In this document: positions 9,069 through 17,719 of the stretch, in pieces
Layout: each line of letters begins with the position of its first letter
Numbering within the stretch: position 1 is the stretch's first letter
DNA from: Zelonia costaricensis
Lineage: Eukaryota > Euglenozoa > Kinetoplastea > Trypanosomatida > Trypanosomatidae
Direction of reading: 5' to 3'
NCBI GenBank assembly: GCA_030849075.1
Contig: JASAOO010003331.1
Coordinates: 1 to 42,213 of the forward strand
DNA length: 42,213 nt
Translations under genes and position numbers: made by a program
The notes under the pieces: model-generated
What the model saw: the letters and a program-made list of their open reading frames with translations, nothing else
What the model was told of the DNA's origin: nothing
Databases searched by the model: none

Positions 9069-10417
9069 GCACAGCTGAGAGCTTTACAGAAAGTGACTGT
9101 GTCCCCTCCCCCCTCCTCGAGCAGCGCGCGATGAAGCCGTCATACCGCACCGACGCCAAGCACTTGGCTCTTGTCCGCTTTGACTTTGTGCATCTTCCTC
9201 CCCCGCCTCTATTCATCTGTGCACCATAGAATGGGCTACCATAAAGTAAAAAGGAGGAGGATGGCAAGGAAGAAAACAAAGGAAGGATGAGTAGAGCGGC
9301 AGAAATGAAATGATGGAGCCAAGCGCATTCCCGCGGTCGACCTGGCGCCCCTCCCATCTGCGCGTTCAAACTTGCTTTTTCTTCGCTCCCCTTTTTGTTA
9401 CTTTCGTCCCCGTCAATCTGAAGCACAAGCGGCGCACGCAAGCAAGAGAAACGCTCGCTTTTCGGGAACCCGCCTGGTCACGTGCACCCGGGAAAGGGTA
9501 CGGCCCTCGACTCTTGTGTCGGCGCACGGCCGCAGGGCTCTTATTGAATAGCATCCAGAAGCCTCTTTGTCTTTTTCTTTGATTTCCGTTCGTCGCTTTG
9601 GTGAGCCGTCAGCTTTGTGTGCGCTTGTTTTGGTAGCGGCGTGCGCGCGTGCTTGTGAAGGACACCGAGAGGGCAGCGAAACTACTTGAAGGGCAGAGGA
9701 AATGCACATACGCACTCATGCACGGTTATACAGGATAGCGAGGGGCATCGGCGGCGGCGGCTTTCCTGCGCCTCACTCGACGGTTCCTCGTACTAGGAGC
9801 TTGGCAACGTCGTCATGTGTGGAAACGCCTGTCTCAAAGGTTCCTCCTTCTCTGGTGACGAGTAGTACGCCAGAGAAAGAAAACCACTAGACTGCCCCGC
9901 TACAAGCAAGTACACGCACTCACACACGCAGCTGCCCCCCCCCCCCCTCTCCCTGCCTCCCTCGTGCTCGTCGAACAAACGTGTTGGGTGGCTCTCCCCC
10001 TTCAGCACCTCACTTTGCCGCTCCCCCTTTTCCCCCCCTGCGCGCCCTCACTCGTCGACTTCCCTCTTTGGCACTGTTGGGCCTTTCATTGCCGCGCCTG
10101 TTTGAGAGAGTCAGGCCGCCGGCGATTTGCAACGAGCGGTGCTGCGGAGGCGACGCAGCGGAAGGCAAGGCGACAAGCTGTGTTTTCTCAGAGCAAGCGC
10201 TGCCGCAGCACCTCCCCCTCCCTCTCTCCTGCGAGGTGAAGGGCAACGTGCTGCGGAAGCCCGCCACTAGTCTGAGGCGTCCGTTCGAGTCGCTCACCTT
10301 GCTGTACCGCAGACCTCAACGCGCTTGTCACTCGTATCAACGACAAAACGCACTCACGCACAACAACTAGAAAAGGAAAAGTCGCGCCCTCGCCCACAAC
10401 GCGTCGGCATAGGCAAC
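9069..10417. other. Intergenic region
   Basis: No gene is supported in this 1.35-kb gap. It contains a poly-C run near 9937, pyrimidine tracts at about 10014-10075 and 10211-10230, and mixed-composition sequence with no sustained coding signal. Confidence 0.6.
10207..10235 (+). promoter_or_regulatory. Trans-splice acceptor for the unknown 579-aa gene
   Basis: A pure C/T tract at about 10211-10230 is followed by GCGAG with AG at 10234-10235, giving a 183-nt 5' UTR. An alternative acceptor is AG at 10105-10106 after the tract at 10014-10075. Confidence 0.45.
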
Positions 10418-12157
10418 ATGCTGCACAGTGCGTGGAGCGCCTACCGTGAGACGCTCCTCTACGTGAGTGAGCTCGCACAGCAGCCCGCTGCGAGCCCCTC
10501 CGTGGAGCCGGCAAGCCCTGCGGCGCACGGTGCACCTGTTTCGCCGTCCTCGTCCGCCGCCGGCGTGCGCATTCCAGCGGTGAGGGCTGTGGACGCAGCC
10601 CTGCTGCGGTGCTGGCTGCGCGCCGTCTTCTCGGGGCCCGCCGCGACGACTCCAGCTTCTCCGACACGTGAGGCACCGGCCGCGGTGGCGCGGTGGACGC
10701 AGGTTTTGGCAAGCTGGATCGCCTTGCGCCTGGAGGCGGTGTGTGCCAGCTGCGCGGCCACGAATGCGGTCGACGTGCAAGAGGAGTTGCTGGCGTATCA
10801 GCAGCTCTTTGTTCCGGCTGCGTGGCCCTGTCTTTCGCCGGCGATGCGTGAGCGGCTGCCCGTGCTGCTCGAGCGCTGTGCCCTTCCCAAGCACCACGAA
10901 GATCCCGCAGTCCCTGCCGAGGCGCCGGAGGCTTCCACGAGCAGAGCCGCCGCGGTCTGCGAGGAGGCGGAGGCGGTGTGCACGTGTGCCGCAGAGGCGC
11001 GTCAGCGCGTTGCACGCGATCAACTTCGAATTGGCTGGGACGCACTGCACCCGGCCGCTGTCCCCGACACGGTGCGTGAGCGGCTCAAGGGGCTCTCCGA
11101 AAGCAGACCGGAGCGCGGGCAGGCGGTGGACTCCAGCGAAGCGCGGCCGAGCGTCGCTGTCGTGCACCCCCTCTGCTTGAAAGACCTTGTCCAGTCCCTG
11201 CAGCGCCTCAGCCGGCTGCAGCAGAAGCCAGAAGTGGAGACGGCCGTTGCGCCAGGTGTGGGTGCGGCGGTCCCGTGGCTGGCCACATCACACGACGCCC
11301 TGCTGCACGTCGGCTACGACCTCCTCACCAAAGCGAACGCGTCCCAGGTGGAGCGCTGCTACCACCTCCTTCCAGCTCTCATGGACTTCGAAGCCTGCGT
11401 GTGTCTCTGCGCCCCGGACGAGGCGGCGGGAGCGGACAGCACGACGGATGGAGCTGCAGGAGAGACCTCAGGCACCGGCCTGGTGCGCACGCACCGGCTG
11501 CTTTGCGCCACCCTCGAAGCGTTGCTTGAGGCTACGTTCCGCCTCTACCGTGGCACGCTTGCGGCGCTTCTGGCAGATTATGGGAAGCGCAGCATTGCCG
11601 ACGAGCCGGCGCCGCACATGGTGGCCAGAAATGCGCATGCCCTGCCGTCCATCAACCCGCTTCTCCCCGCTGCAACTGCTTCCGCACTGTTGCAGCCCAC
11701 CAGCGACGTGCACCGCCTCTCGACGCCGGCGTTCGCCGTACTTGTTGAGGCGGTGGAGCCGACGTGCGACCTGCTACACCGGTACCCCCCTGACAGGAAC
11801 AGGGACGCGCTAGGCGGCGCCGCGGATGGCCTTCCGAAGAGCTTGCCACAGGATTCCCGCATTCACGGCCGGCCACTGGAACCTGCAAGCAACACGCCGC
11901 AGCGGATCTCGAGGGATGAAGCAACGCCGCGGCGTGACGTGCGCGGCGTGCCGGGCGTCGAGCGCGCGCTCATGACTTTTCTGGTCGCGGAGCTGGGCAC
12001 CTGCTTCCACCGCGCACGGGGAGGCTCTGGAGTTGTGGCGAAGCAGGGCACGAAGTCTGAAAAGGTGCGTGCCCAGGCAGAGCAAGACGCCTACCTCTGC
12101 ACGCTTTACCTCGCCGTCTACGGTCCTCGGCCCAAGAGTCGAGGCAGCGAGCTTTGA
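10418..12157 (+). CDS. Conserved-looking hypothetical protein, helical, unknown function
   Basis: The 579-aa product is not recognised. It starts MLHSAWSAYRETLLYVSEL; the first ATG in the frame is at 10418, while upstream in-frame codons include only a TTG. The protein is Ala/Leu/Arg-rich and predicted by eye to be mostly helical, with hydrophobic repeats such as LLAYQQLFVPAAWPCL and VERCYHLLPALMDFEACV that would suit an alpha-solenoid or helical bundle. Low-complexity Ala/Ser/Pro and acidic segments (about residues 28-50 and 175-200) separate these blocks. The C-terminus has a helical stretch (VERALMTFLVAELG) and a basic tail. No transmembrane segment, signal peptide or catalytic motif is evident. 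The reading frame is long and codon use matches its neighbours, so a real gene is likely. Confidence 0.75.
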   Translation: MLHSAWSAYRETLLYVSELAQQPAASPSVEPASPAAHGAPVSPSSSAAGVRIPAVRAVDAALLRCWLRAVFSGPAATTPASPTREAPAAVARWTQVLASWIALRLEAVCASCAATNAVDVQEELLAYQQLFVPAAWPCLSPAMRERLPVLLERCALPKHHEDPAVPAEAPEASTSRAAAVCEEAEAVCTCAAEARQRVARDQLRIGWDALHPAAVPDTVRERLKGLSESRPERGQAVDSSEARPSVAVVHPLCLKDLVQSLQRLSRLQQKPEVETAVAPGVGAAVPWLATSHDALLHVGYDLLTKANASQVERCYHLLPALMDFEACVCLCAPDEAAGADSTTDGAAGETSGTGLVRTHRLLCATLEALLEATFRLYRGTLAALLADYGKRSIADEPAPHMVARNAHALPSINPLLPAATASALLQPTSDVHRLSTPAFAVLVEAVEPTCDLLHRYPPDRNRDALGGAADGLPKSLPQDSRIHGRPLEPASNTPQRISRDEATPRRDVRGVPGVERALMTFLVAELGTCFHRARGGSGVVAKQGTKSEKVRAQAEQDAYLCTLYLAVYGPRPKSRGSEL

Positions 12158-12799
12158 GAACACAAGGACGAGGCCAGAGGCAGCGCGCAACAGGTTGTAT
12201 GTGTGTGTGTGTGTGCCTATGCGTATGTGTCAGTACGAGAGTGTACAACCCGCTCAGTTTGTGCATCAGCACGAGCCTTTTCTTCTTTTCTGCGGAAACC
12301 CGTGGCGCTGTGTTTCCAGCGGCGATCGAAAAAGAGAACAACAGCAGGCTAGCGTGTGTGTGTGTGTGCTTTGACAAGGAAGCACCATGGCGGATGAGTG
12401 GTGGTGCCTGCCATGTGCGAAGGGCGTGGGCAACGGAGTTGCGCTGTGAGTATCATCGATTCGCTCTCTAAGCACAGGCCTCTCACGCGATCGCCCATCC
12501 GTTTGCGCTGCCCTCCTTCACCTTACTCTCGTGGCTCCCCCATTTGTTTTGTTTCCCTCCCCCCTGTCTCTCCCCCCTCTCACTCTCCTCTGCACGGCAC
12601 GTCTTCGCTGGATGCTGCGCGGTGGATCACCTGCTACACCACTCGGTGCCAGACGAAGCGAAGGAGACTGAGGGGTTACGAGAAGGAGAAAAGGCGAAGC
12701 GGCGCCACGCGGTGTCTGCGCTAGGTGCACACACATACACATACACATACATCTACGCACCCGCACACTGGTGGCTCCTGAATCGGCAGCATCCTCCTG
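12158..12799. other. Intergenic region with (GT)n repeats
   Basis: Short (GT)n blocks lie near 12197-12217 and 12353-12369, followed by a C/T-rich stretch at about 12509-12592. A (CATACA)-type repeat sits near 12726-12750. No gene is seen. Confidence 0.6.
12509..12652 (+). promoter_or_regulatory. Trans-splice acceptor for the Sfr1-like gene
   Basis: A long C/T-rich tract at about 12509-12592 is followed by the first AG at 12651-12652, giving a 5' UTR of about 147 nt. The tract-to-AG distance is longer than usual, so confidence is moderate. Confidence 0.45.
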
Positions 12800-13297
12800 A
12801 TGCCCCTCAGAGATGTCAGAAAGTCCTTTCGGACGCCCTTCAAGGCCCCCGTGGCGCCACCAAGAGAGCCATGCAGCAGCGCCGCTGTCGAGCGGTGCCT
12901 CCGACGCACGCGGGCTTCATCACCGGTACCCGACACCGCACACTCTGCGCAGCAGAAGAATGCGTGCAGCACAGCGGCCGCTCTTGAGGTGGTGACGGAG
13001 GCGACCCACCCCTCTCCTGTACAGGAGGTGGAAGTCGGTGCGGCGTACTCAGAGGGCGAGACGACGACCACCCCGCAGCGTCCCGTTGCGTCTCGGACGG
13101 CAAGTCCGCCATGCGCCAACTTGCCGGCCCTCGTGCTGGACACACTGTACTGGGTCACTGTGGCGCAGAGGGCGCTGCAGTACTTGGCCGATCACGGCCC
13201 GGCGGCTGGCGATGTACCGCGCGTGCTGGAAGAGCTTCGCATTGCTCCGGCGACAGTTCTATTCTCCGTCGAGGAGGGCGCGTTCTCCGACACGTAG
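12800..13297 (+). CDS. Small protein resembling Sfr1/Mei5 (Swi5-partner recombination factor)
   Basis: The 165-aa protein begins MPLRDVRKSFRTPFKAPV, a basic K-S-F-R-T-P-F-K-A-P motif. A disordered Ser/Thr/Pro-rich middle (about residues 20-108) is followed by a compact C-terminal helical domain from LPALVLDTLYWVTVAQRAL. It ends LRIAPATVLFSVEEGAFSDT. Sfr1/Mei5 proteins pair with Swi5 to stimulate Rad51/Dmc1. As I recall the family, their C-terminus has the same arrangement: helix, short L-x-I/L segment, then a hydrophobic-x-x-E-E/D-x-F-D tail. Their N-terminal region carries basic F-[KR]-[ST]-P motifs. The match is by pattern only, and the protein is shorter than typical Sfr1. The expression context, a strong pyrimidine tract upstream, supports a real gene. 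It may instead be an unrelated trypanosomatid-specific protein. Confidence 0.45.
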   Translation: MPLRDVRKSFRTPFKAPVAPPREPCSSAAVERCLRRTRASSPVPDTAHSAQQKNACSTAAALEVVTEATHPSPVQEVEVGAAYSEGETTTTPQRPVASRTASPPCANLPALVLDTLYWVTVAQRALQYLADHGPAAGDVPRVLEELRIAPATVLFSVEEGAFSDT

Positions 13298-13884
13298 GAA
13301 TGACGCACCCCAGTCGATGAGGTGTGGTGGTGATGGTGGTGGTGGTTGGGGGGGGGGGCCGTGACACCCCGCGCCGTTCGCACTGCGGCGCCTTTTCGGT
13401 CTTCATTTCTCTGCCCGTCTTGCGGCGGTTTCCGCCACTGTGCCCCTTCCGCTTCCACGTTTTTTTTTTTCTCCTTTGCTTCTGCTGCTATATGCGTCGC
13501 GCTCGCACACGCCCCACCAAGACAGCTCAACCCACGCACGTTCGAGACGCAATCGGAGAAGTAACAGGGACGCTGCCGCGACTCACACATTACGACGCGA
13601 TGTCTCATGCCGCTGTCGAGCCCCCCCCCCCCCCCCCCCACCGCGGCGGCGGGCCGCTTGCGTGCTGAAGCCGCTCGCACGGTCGCCGTAATGCCGTTCT
13701 GCAACCCCTGCTCTCTTCTGACGCACCTTTTTTCCTTCTCCACCCAACACCCCTTCGCCCTCTTGCGAGCGTTGGTCGCGTTTGGCTCTGGCTGCGCATG
13801 GTGCCGTCGCACTGCCCCGTGCAGAACCCCAGGGGGCCTTTTTTCTCTTCTTCTCTCGTTGTCCGCGGGCGGTGGTCATTCGAG
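13298..13884. other. Intergenic region with G-, GGT- and C-homopolymer tracts
   Basis: This gap contains (GGT)n at about 13324-13349, a G-run near 13350-13358, a T-run near 13461-13470 and a poly-C run of about 19 nt at 13621-13639. Pyrimidine tracts at about 13727-13760 and 13837-13860 precede the next gene. Confidence 0.6.
13621..13639. repeat. Poly-C homopolymer
   Basis: A run of about 19 cytosines. It is prone to slippage and assembly error, and the opposite strand could form G-quadruplex-type structure. Confidence 0.85.
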
Positions 13885-15651
13885 ATGTTGTGTGCACGCG
13901 GCGCGTTAGGGCTTGTACCCGTTGCCGCAACCGCCGCCTTTGTGCGACTACGGCGAATGCGCCGCGCCGTGACGGATGCAACGACATCAGCGCGACCGCA
14001 TTCCTCTCTCGCTGAGCCACGGCGCGCCTTTCACGCACCCCGAGCACCTCCGGCGCACTGCAGCGGCGATGCAAGCCCTGCCTCCTCTGCCCCTACTCTC
14101 GACGCGGTGGCGGAGGAGGTGGCGGCACACGTGCCCAGCACCTTCACCTCTCTCCAGCAAATCTCGCGCGAGCTGCCGCCCGCGCTGCGGGAGGCGATCG
14201 CCGCAGGCAGCTGTGGCGGACTCCTGTCTCTGCTGTCCCGCTATGGCGACCGCTTTGAGACGAAGAGGATCGGGCAGGTGTACGTGGCGCGCAGCCGCGC
14301 CGAGTGTCGCCGGCTACACGCATCGTCCNGCGGCTCCACACACGGCAGCCTCAGCGGGTCTGGCGCACTGGCTCACGAGGAGGACTCCGTGCTCGAGCAC
14401 GGGTATGTGCAGCTGCAAGAGACGGAAGACGACCTCGTGAGCGGTGATGCTGACGACACAGCCGCCGCGACGCTCTCGCCGGATCAGCGGTTGGCGGGGC
14501 AGCGGGTGCGGCCGTACGAGTGGTACAGGGTTGCGCGGCTCCTGCCTTCCGTCCTCTCTGACGTGCAGCTCACAGCGGAGCTGCAGGAGGAGGCGGGGCT
14601 GCTGCTGCCCAAGGGCCGCGCGCTGTGGCACGTGCTGTGCAGCGCGCCACGTCTTTTCCGGCTGCGCTACGAGCCAGCGGTGCCAGCAGACTCAACGGGC
14701 AAAGGACGCGGTGCCAGATCGACGGCGGCGCCCACGTCGCCGCGCGTGCTGGATGCCACAGCATCTGCCACACCACCGCCCGCGCGTGTCTACGCCCGCT
14801 TCCTGCTGGACACGCGCTTCGTTCCGCCTGGCGTCGGGGGCGCCGACGAGGCTGCTCTTCTCCGTGAGCTGGATGCGCTGGTGACGGACCGGGGCAGCAG
14901 CCGGTGCGGCCCCAGCACCCGCCAGCGCCGGCAGAAGCGTCGCCTGCAGCGTCAGCTCGCCTACCTGCGGTGCCCGACCCCCTACTTCGACGAACGCGTG
15001 GTGGCGCAGCACCTCTTCGACCTACTGCCGTTGCAGGGTGGCATGCATCAGGCGGCGCTCATCGGGTCGCTGCCTCAGCCCGCCGTGCAGGCCCTACCGC
15101 CCAACGTGACGGAGCTGCTGGAAGGGCGTGCCGACCTCTTCCAGCTCGCCGACGTGGGGCAGGGTGGGAAGCTAGTGCAGCGCGCTGACGCCGTGGCGAC
15201 AGTGCAGCGCTCGGTGGACAGTGTGACAGCCGAGGAGGTGCTGCAGCACCTCTTCGCCGTGTACTCGGTGCACCGCGACCCGCGCGAAGGGACGACGCTG
15301 AGCCGCAACCTGCCGCGGCTGCCACGGCTTATGCGGGAGCGCCTCTTTGCCATGCATGACGTTGTGGTCGAGATGCTGTGCCTCTTTCCGGACAAGGTGG
15401 AGCTCTTGGCCGATGCCGAGTCGCACCACGGCGCCGGTGGCGCTGTCGATGAGCGGGCGGTGCGAGAGCTGCAGACGGTGCGAGGCCGTCGCGACTTTCT
15501 CGTGCCGTTTCGATTTGTGGGGGAGTGGCAGGACAAGCTGGCGGACCGGCACGCGCGGCACGTGGAGAAGGAGATGGCGAAGCGTCCCCGTGGTCAGCGT
15601 GGCGGGGCGTGGGGGAACCAAAGGCGACCCCCCCAGCGCGGCCCCCATTAA
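13885..15651 (+). CDS. Probable mitochondrial protein with four helical (winged-helix-like) modules and basic tail
   Basis: The 588-aa product begins MLCARGALGLVPVAATAAFV followed by an Arg-rich segment with no acidic residues, a convincing mitochondrial presequence. An upstream in-frame ATG at 13798 would add 29 residues and bury that signal. Four loosely repeated modules of about 60 residues are visible at roughly residues 75-135, 211-265, 368-437 and 446-505. They share L-P-P/L-P-x spacing, a helix, then L-F-x-L (for example LFDLLPLQGGMHQAALIGSL, APRLFRLRYEP, GRADLFQLADVG). A basic Gly/Arg tail, GQRGGAWGNQRRPPQRG, starts near residue 570. Such modules are reminiscent of winged-helix or RNA-binding repeats in trypanosomatid mitochondrial RNA-processing or ribosome proteins, but I do not recognise the gene. 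One base at 14329 is undetermined, making residue 149 unknown (Ser, Gly, Arg or Cys). Confidence 0.72.
   Translation: MLCARGALGLVPVAATAAFVRLRRMRRAVTDATTSARPHSSLAEPRRAFHAPRAPPAHCSGDASPASSAPTLDAVAEEVAAHVPSTFTSLQQISRELPPALREAIAAGSCGGLLSLLSRYGDRFETKRIGQVYVARSRAECRRLHASSXGSTHGSLSGSGALAHEEDSVLEHGYVQLQETEDDLVSGDADDTAAATLSPDQRLAGQRVRPYEWYRVARLLPSVLSDVQLTAELQEEAGLLLPKGRALWHVLCSAPRLFRLRYEPAVPADSTGKGRGARSTAAPTSPRVLDATASATPPPARVYARFLLDTRFVPPGVGGADEAALLRELDALVTDRGSSRCGPSTRQRRQKRRLQRQLAYLRCPTPYFDERVVAQHLFDLLPLQGGMHQAALIGSLPQPAVQALPPNVTELLEGRADLFQLADVGQGGKLVQRADAVATVQRSVDSVTAEEVLQHLFAVYSVHRDPREGTTLSRNLPRLPRLMRERLFAMHDVVVEMLCLFPDKVELLADAESHHGAGGAVDERAVRELQTVRGRRDFLVPFRFVGEWQDKLADRHARHVEKEMAKRPRGQRGGAWGNQRRPPQRGPH
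14329..14329. other. Undetermined base (n)
   Basis: A single n occupies the first position of an NGC codon inside the modular mitochondrial gene. The frame is intact on both sides, so it is an assembly ambiguity and not a break. Confidence 0.95.
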
Positions 15652-15743
15652 ATGAGGCGTGTCCACAAGGCTCGCTGCGTCAAAGGCTCTCCACCTACGC
15701 GTGGTGGTCGTCGCACAAGGCGAAGACGGCGGGTGGGTGGATG

Positions 15744-15769
15744 GTGTGTGTGTGTGTGTGTGTGTGTGT
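15744..15769. repeat. (GT)13 microsatellite
   Basis: Thirteen uninterrupted GT units lie in the 3' flank of the modular mitochondrial gene. Confidence 0.9.
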
Positions 15770-16041
15770 TAGTGAGGGGGGTGGGGCGGAGGCGAGGAGG
15801 TGGTTGCCGCCTACGTCTCCCACCAACGCACAACGTTTTTGTCCTGTCGGTTTGCTCTCACAGAGGAGGTCGTCTCGAAAGCGCCAGTGTGGGAGGAAGC
15901 GAGCGGATTGCGACGCGCTGCACCACAAGCACGCTTCGCGAACCCACTTCTACGTTGTGGCAAAAAGAAGAAGAACCACAAGGGCAAAAGTGAGAGACGA
16001 GTTGCTGCGTTGTTGTCGTAGCCCATGTCACGTCTACGGCA

Positions 16042-16124
16042 GCCAATTTCCCTCTCTGTCTGCCCCCTTTTTTTGCCCCCACTTTTTTGTGCTCTTGTGC
16101 CCTCTCCACCTCTTTGCATCCGAG
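16042..16124 (+). promoter_or_regulatory. Trans-splice acceptor for the CDC50-like gene
   Basis: A long C/T tract at about 16042-16120 is followed by AG at 16123-16124, giving a 332-nt 5' UTR. The nearer tract at 16357-16440 has no AG before the ATG at 16457, so it cannot supply the acceptor for the full-length protein. Confidence 0.45.
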
Positions 16125-16456
16125 CACCACACCAAATCGGCTGACAACGCCAGAGCGGAGCGCTACCTGGAAGAGGGAAAGCCAAAAGAAGCTAAGACAA
16201 AGAGCGAGTGCTAAGAGAAAAGAACAGAGGCCGTTCAGCCGCGGCGCGCGACGACTCTCGCAGCGAGGACGCAAACCGAAGCAGGTTTTTGGGCGTCGCA
16301 TTTACACACGGGATTGAGAAACACCCACCCACACCCCTCCACACACACACAAAAAGGGCCTTTTGCCACCTCTTGTTGTCTTCGCTTCCGCATCTCCATT
16401 CCGCGGCACCTCGCTTCCTGCACGGCCCCTTTCGCGACTGGCGCGGCATATCAACA

Positions 16457-17719
16457 ATGACCGTCCCATCTCAGCCGGCGTCCCAGCGCCACTCCATATG
16501 GGCGCTCTTCAAGCAGCAGCGCCTGCCGGCGTGGCAGCCGATACTGACGCCGCTGCACTCCGCGCTGTGCCTCTTTGCTGTCGCCGTCGTGTGCCTCCCT
16601 CTCAGCGCGTTGCTCTTCCGGGCCAACGCGTCCGCAGCGGACATCACGGTGCGCTACGACAACGTGCAGCGGTGCAGCTTTGGGCAGAGCAGCACAGGAG
16701 CCTTCCGCTACGATGCGGGTCGCGGGAATATGTGGCAAACGGGCTGCGTCACTGAGGTGAACTTTGAAGTCGCGAAGACGCTGAAGGCACCGGTGTACGT
16801 GTACTACGGACTTGACAACTTTTTCCAGAACCACCGGCGGTACTCGAACTCCAAGAGCGACGCGCAGCTGGCCGGGCAGCACGTCAGCAGTGACGCCATC
16901 GCCACGACCACCTCCCCACTCACGTACCCGGGTGAGGTGCGCCACCTCGGCGAGCGTGCTATCAACGTGCTCGGCACTTTGATGCACTACAGCGAACTTG
17001 TCTACGCCCCGGCTGGGCTGATCCCGTGGTCGATGTTCAACGACAGCTTCACCCTGTACCGCGTCACAGACGACGGCGCCCTGGGCACGGCGTCGCCGCG
17101 GCGTCTTATCTGTAACGGCAGCGCCTTCTCCCGCTTCACCAACGCGCCACTCGATGGCGCCGGTCGCTGCCACAAGAAGGGCGTCGCCTGGACCTCCGAC
17201 GTGGAAGCCAAGTACGGGAAGCCGCGTTTCCCCTCTCCCACACAGCGGCAAACGGTCTGGAGTGCGCCGCGGTGGGCCTACGACGCCGCGGACGGTGACG
17301 TGAACCCGCACCCGCCTGCGAACCCGCCGTCCGATGACGCCTTCTACAACAACGGCTGGTACGCGGACGAGCCGGGTCACCGCATTCCCGTGACGACGGA
17401 TGAGGACCTGATGGTCTGGGCACGGATAGCCTCGCTGCCCAAGTTCCGCAAGCTCTACCGCGTCATCGACGAGGACCTCGAGCCGGGCACCTACGTGATG
17501 CGGGTTGACGAGCACTTCGACGTCGCCAGCTTCGGCGGAGCCAAGACCTTCTCGCTGGCGACGCTGTCGTGGCTGGGCGGCCGCAACAGCTTCATGGCCT
17601 GGATGTACTTCGCCATTGGCGCCATATCCGCCGCGAGCGCTGTGCTGTTCCTGTGCATCCATAGCTGGTACGGCGACCGCGCGCTGCGGGCCGCGGCCAC
17701 GCTGCTCAAAGCGGAGTAG
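16457..17719 (+). CDS. CDC50/LEM3-family P4-ATPase (flippase) beta subunit, divergent
   Basis: The 420-aa protein has two transmembrane segments, at about residues 29-55 and 379-405, flanking a large exoplasmic domain. Family signatures are clear: VYYGLDNFFQNHRRY (from about residue 115), AGLIPWSMFND (186-196), KGVAWTSD, EDLEPGTYVMRV and SFGGAKTFSLATLSWLGGRN. CDC50 proteins escort P4-ATPases from the ER and complete the lipid-flipping complex. In Leishmania the paralogue Ros3 is required for miltefosine uptake with its transporter. The residue before GLI, a disulfide-forming Cys in CDC50A, is Ala186, and no Cys lies at the partner position. Cys73 and Cys97 probably keep the first bond, and Cys219 with Cys238 may form a replacement. 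N195-D-S is a glycosylation sequon. The first ATG in the frame is 16457. Its ATPase partner is unknown. Confidence 0.9.
   Translation: MTVPSQPASQRHSIWALFKQQRLPAWQPILTPLHSALCLFAVAVVCLPLSALLFRANASAADITVRYDNVQRCSFGQSSTGAFRYDAGRGNMWQTGCVTEVNFEVAKTLKAPVYVYYGLDNFFQNHRRYSNSKSDAQLAGQHVSSDAIATTTSPLTYPGEVRHLGERAINVLGTLMHYSELVYAPAGLIPWSMFNDSFTLYRVTDDGALGTASPRRLICNGSAFSRFTNAPLDGAGRCHKKGVAWTSDVEAKYGKPRFPSPTQRQTVWSAPRWAYDAADGDVNPHPPANPPSDDAFYNNGWYADEPGHRIPVTTDEDLMVWARIASLPKFRKLYRVIDEDLEPGTYVMRVDEHFDVASFGGAKTFSLATLSWLGGRNSFMAWMYFAIGAISAASAVLFLCIHSWYGDRALRAAATLLKAE

Larger units (their letters stand above)
15652..16456. other. Intergenic region with (GT)13 repeat
   Basis: The 0.8-kb gap holds (GT)13 at 15744-15769, a long C/T tract at about 16042-16118 and a second one at about 16357-16440. 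No gene is supported. Confidence 0.6.
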
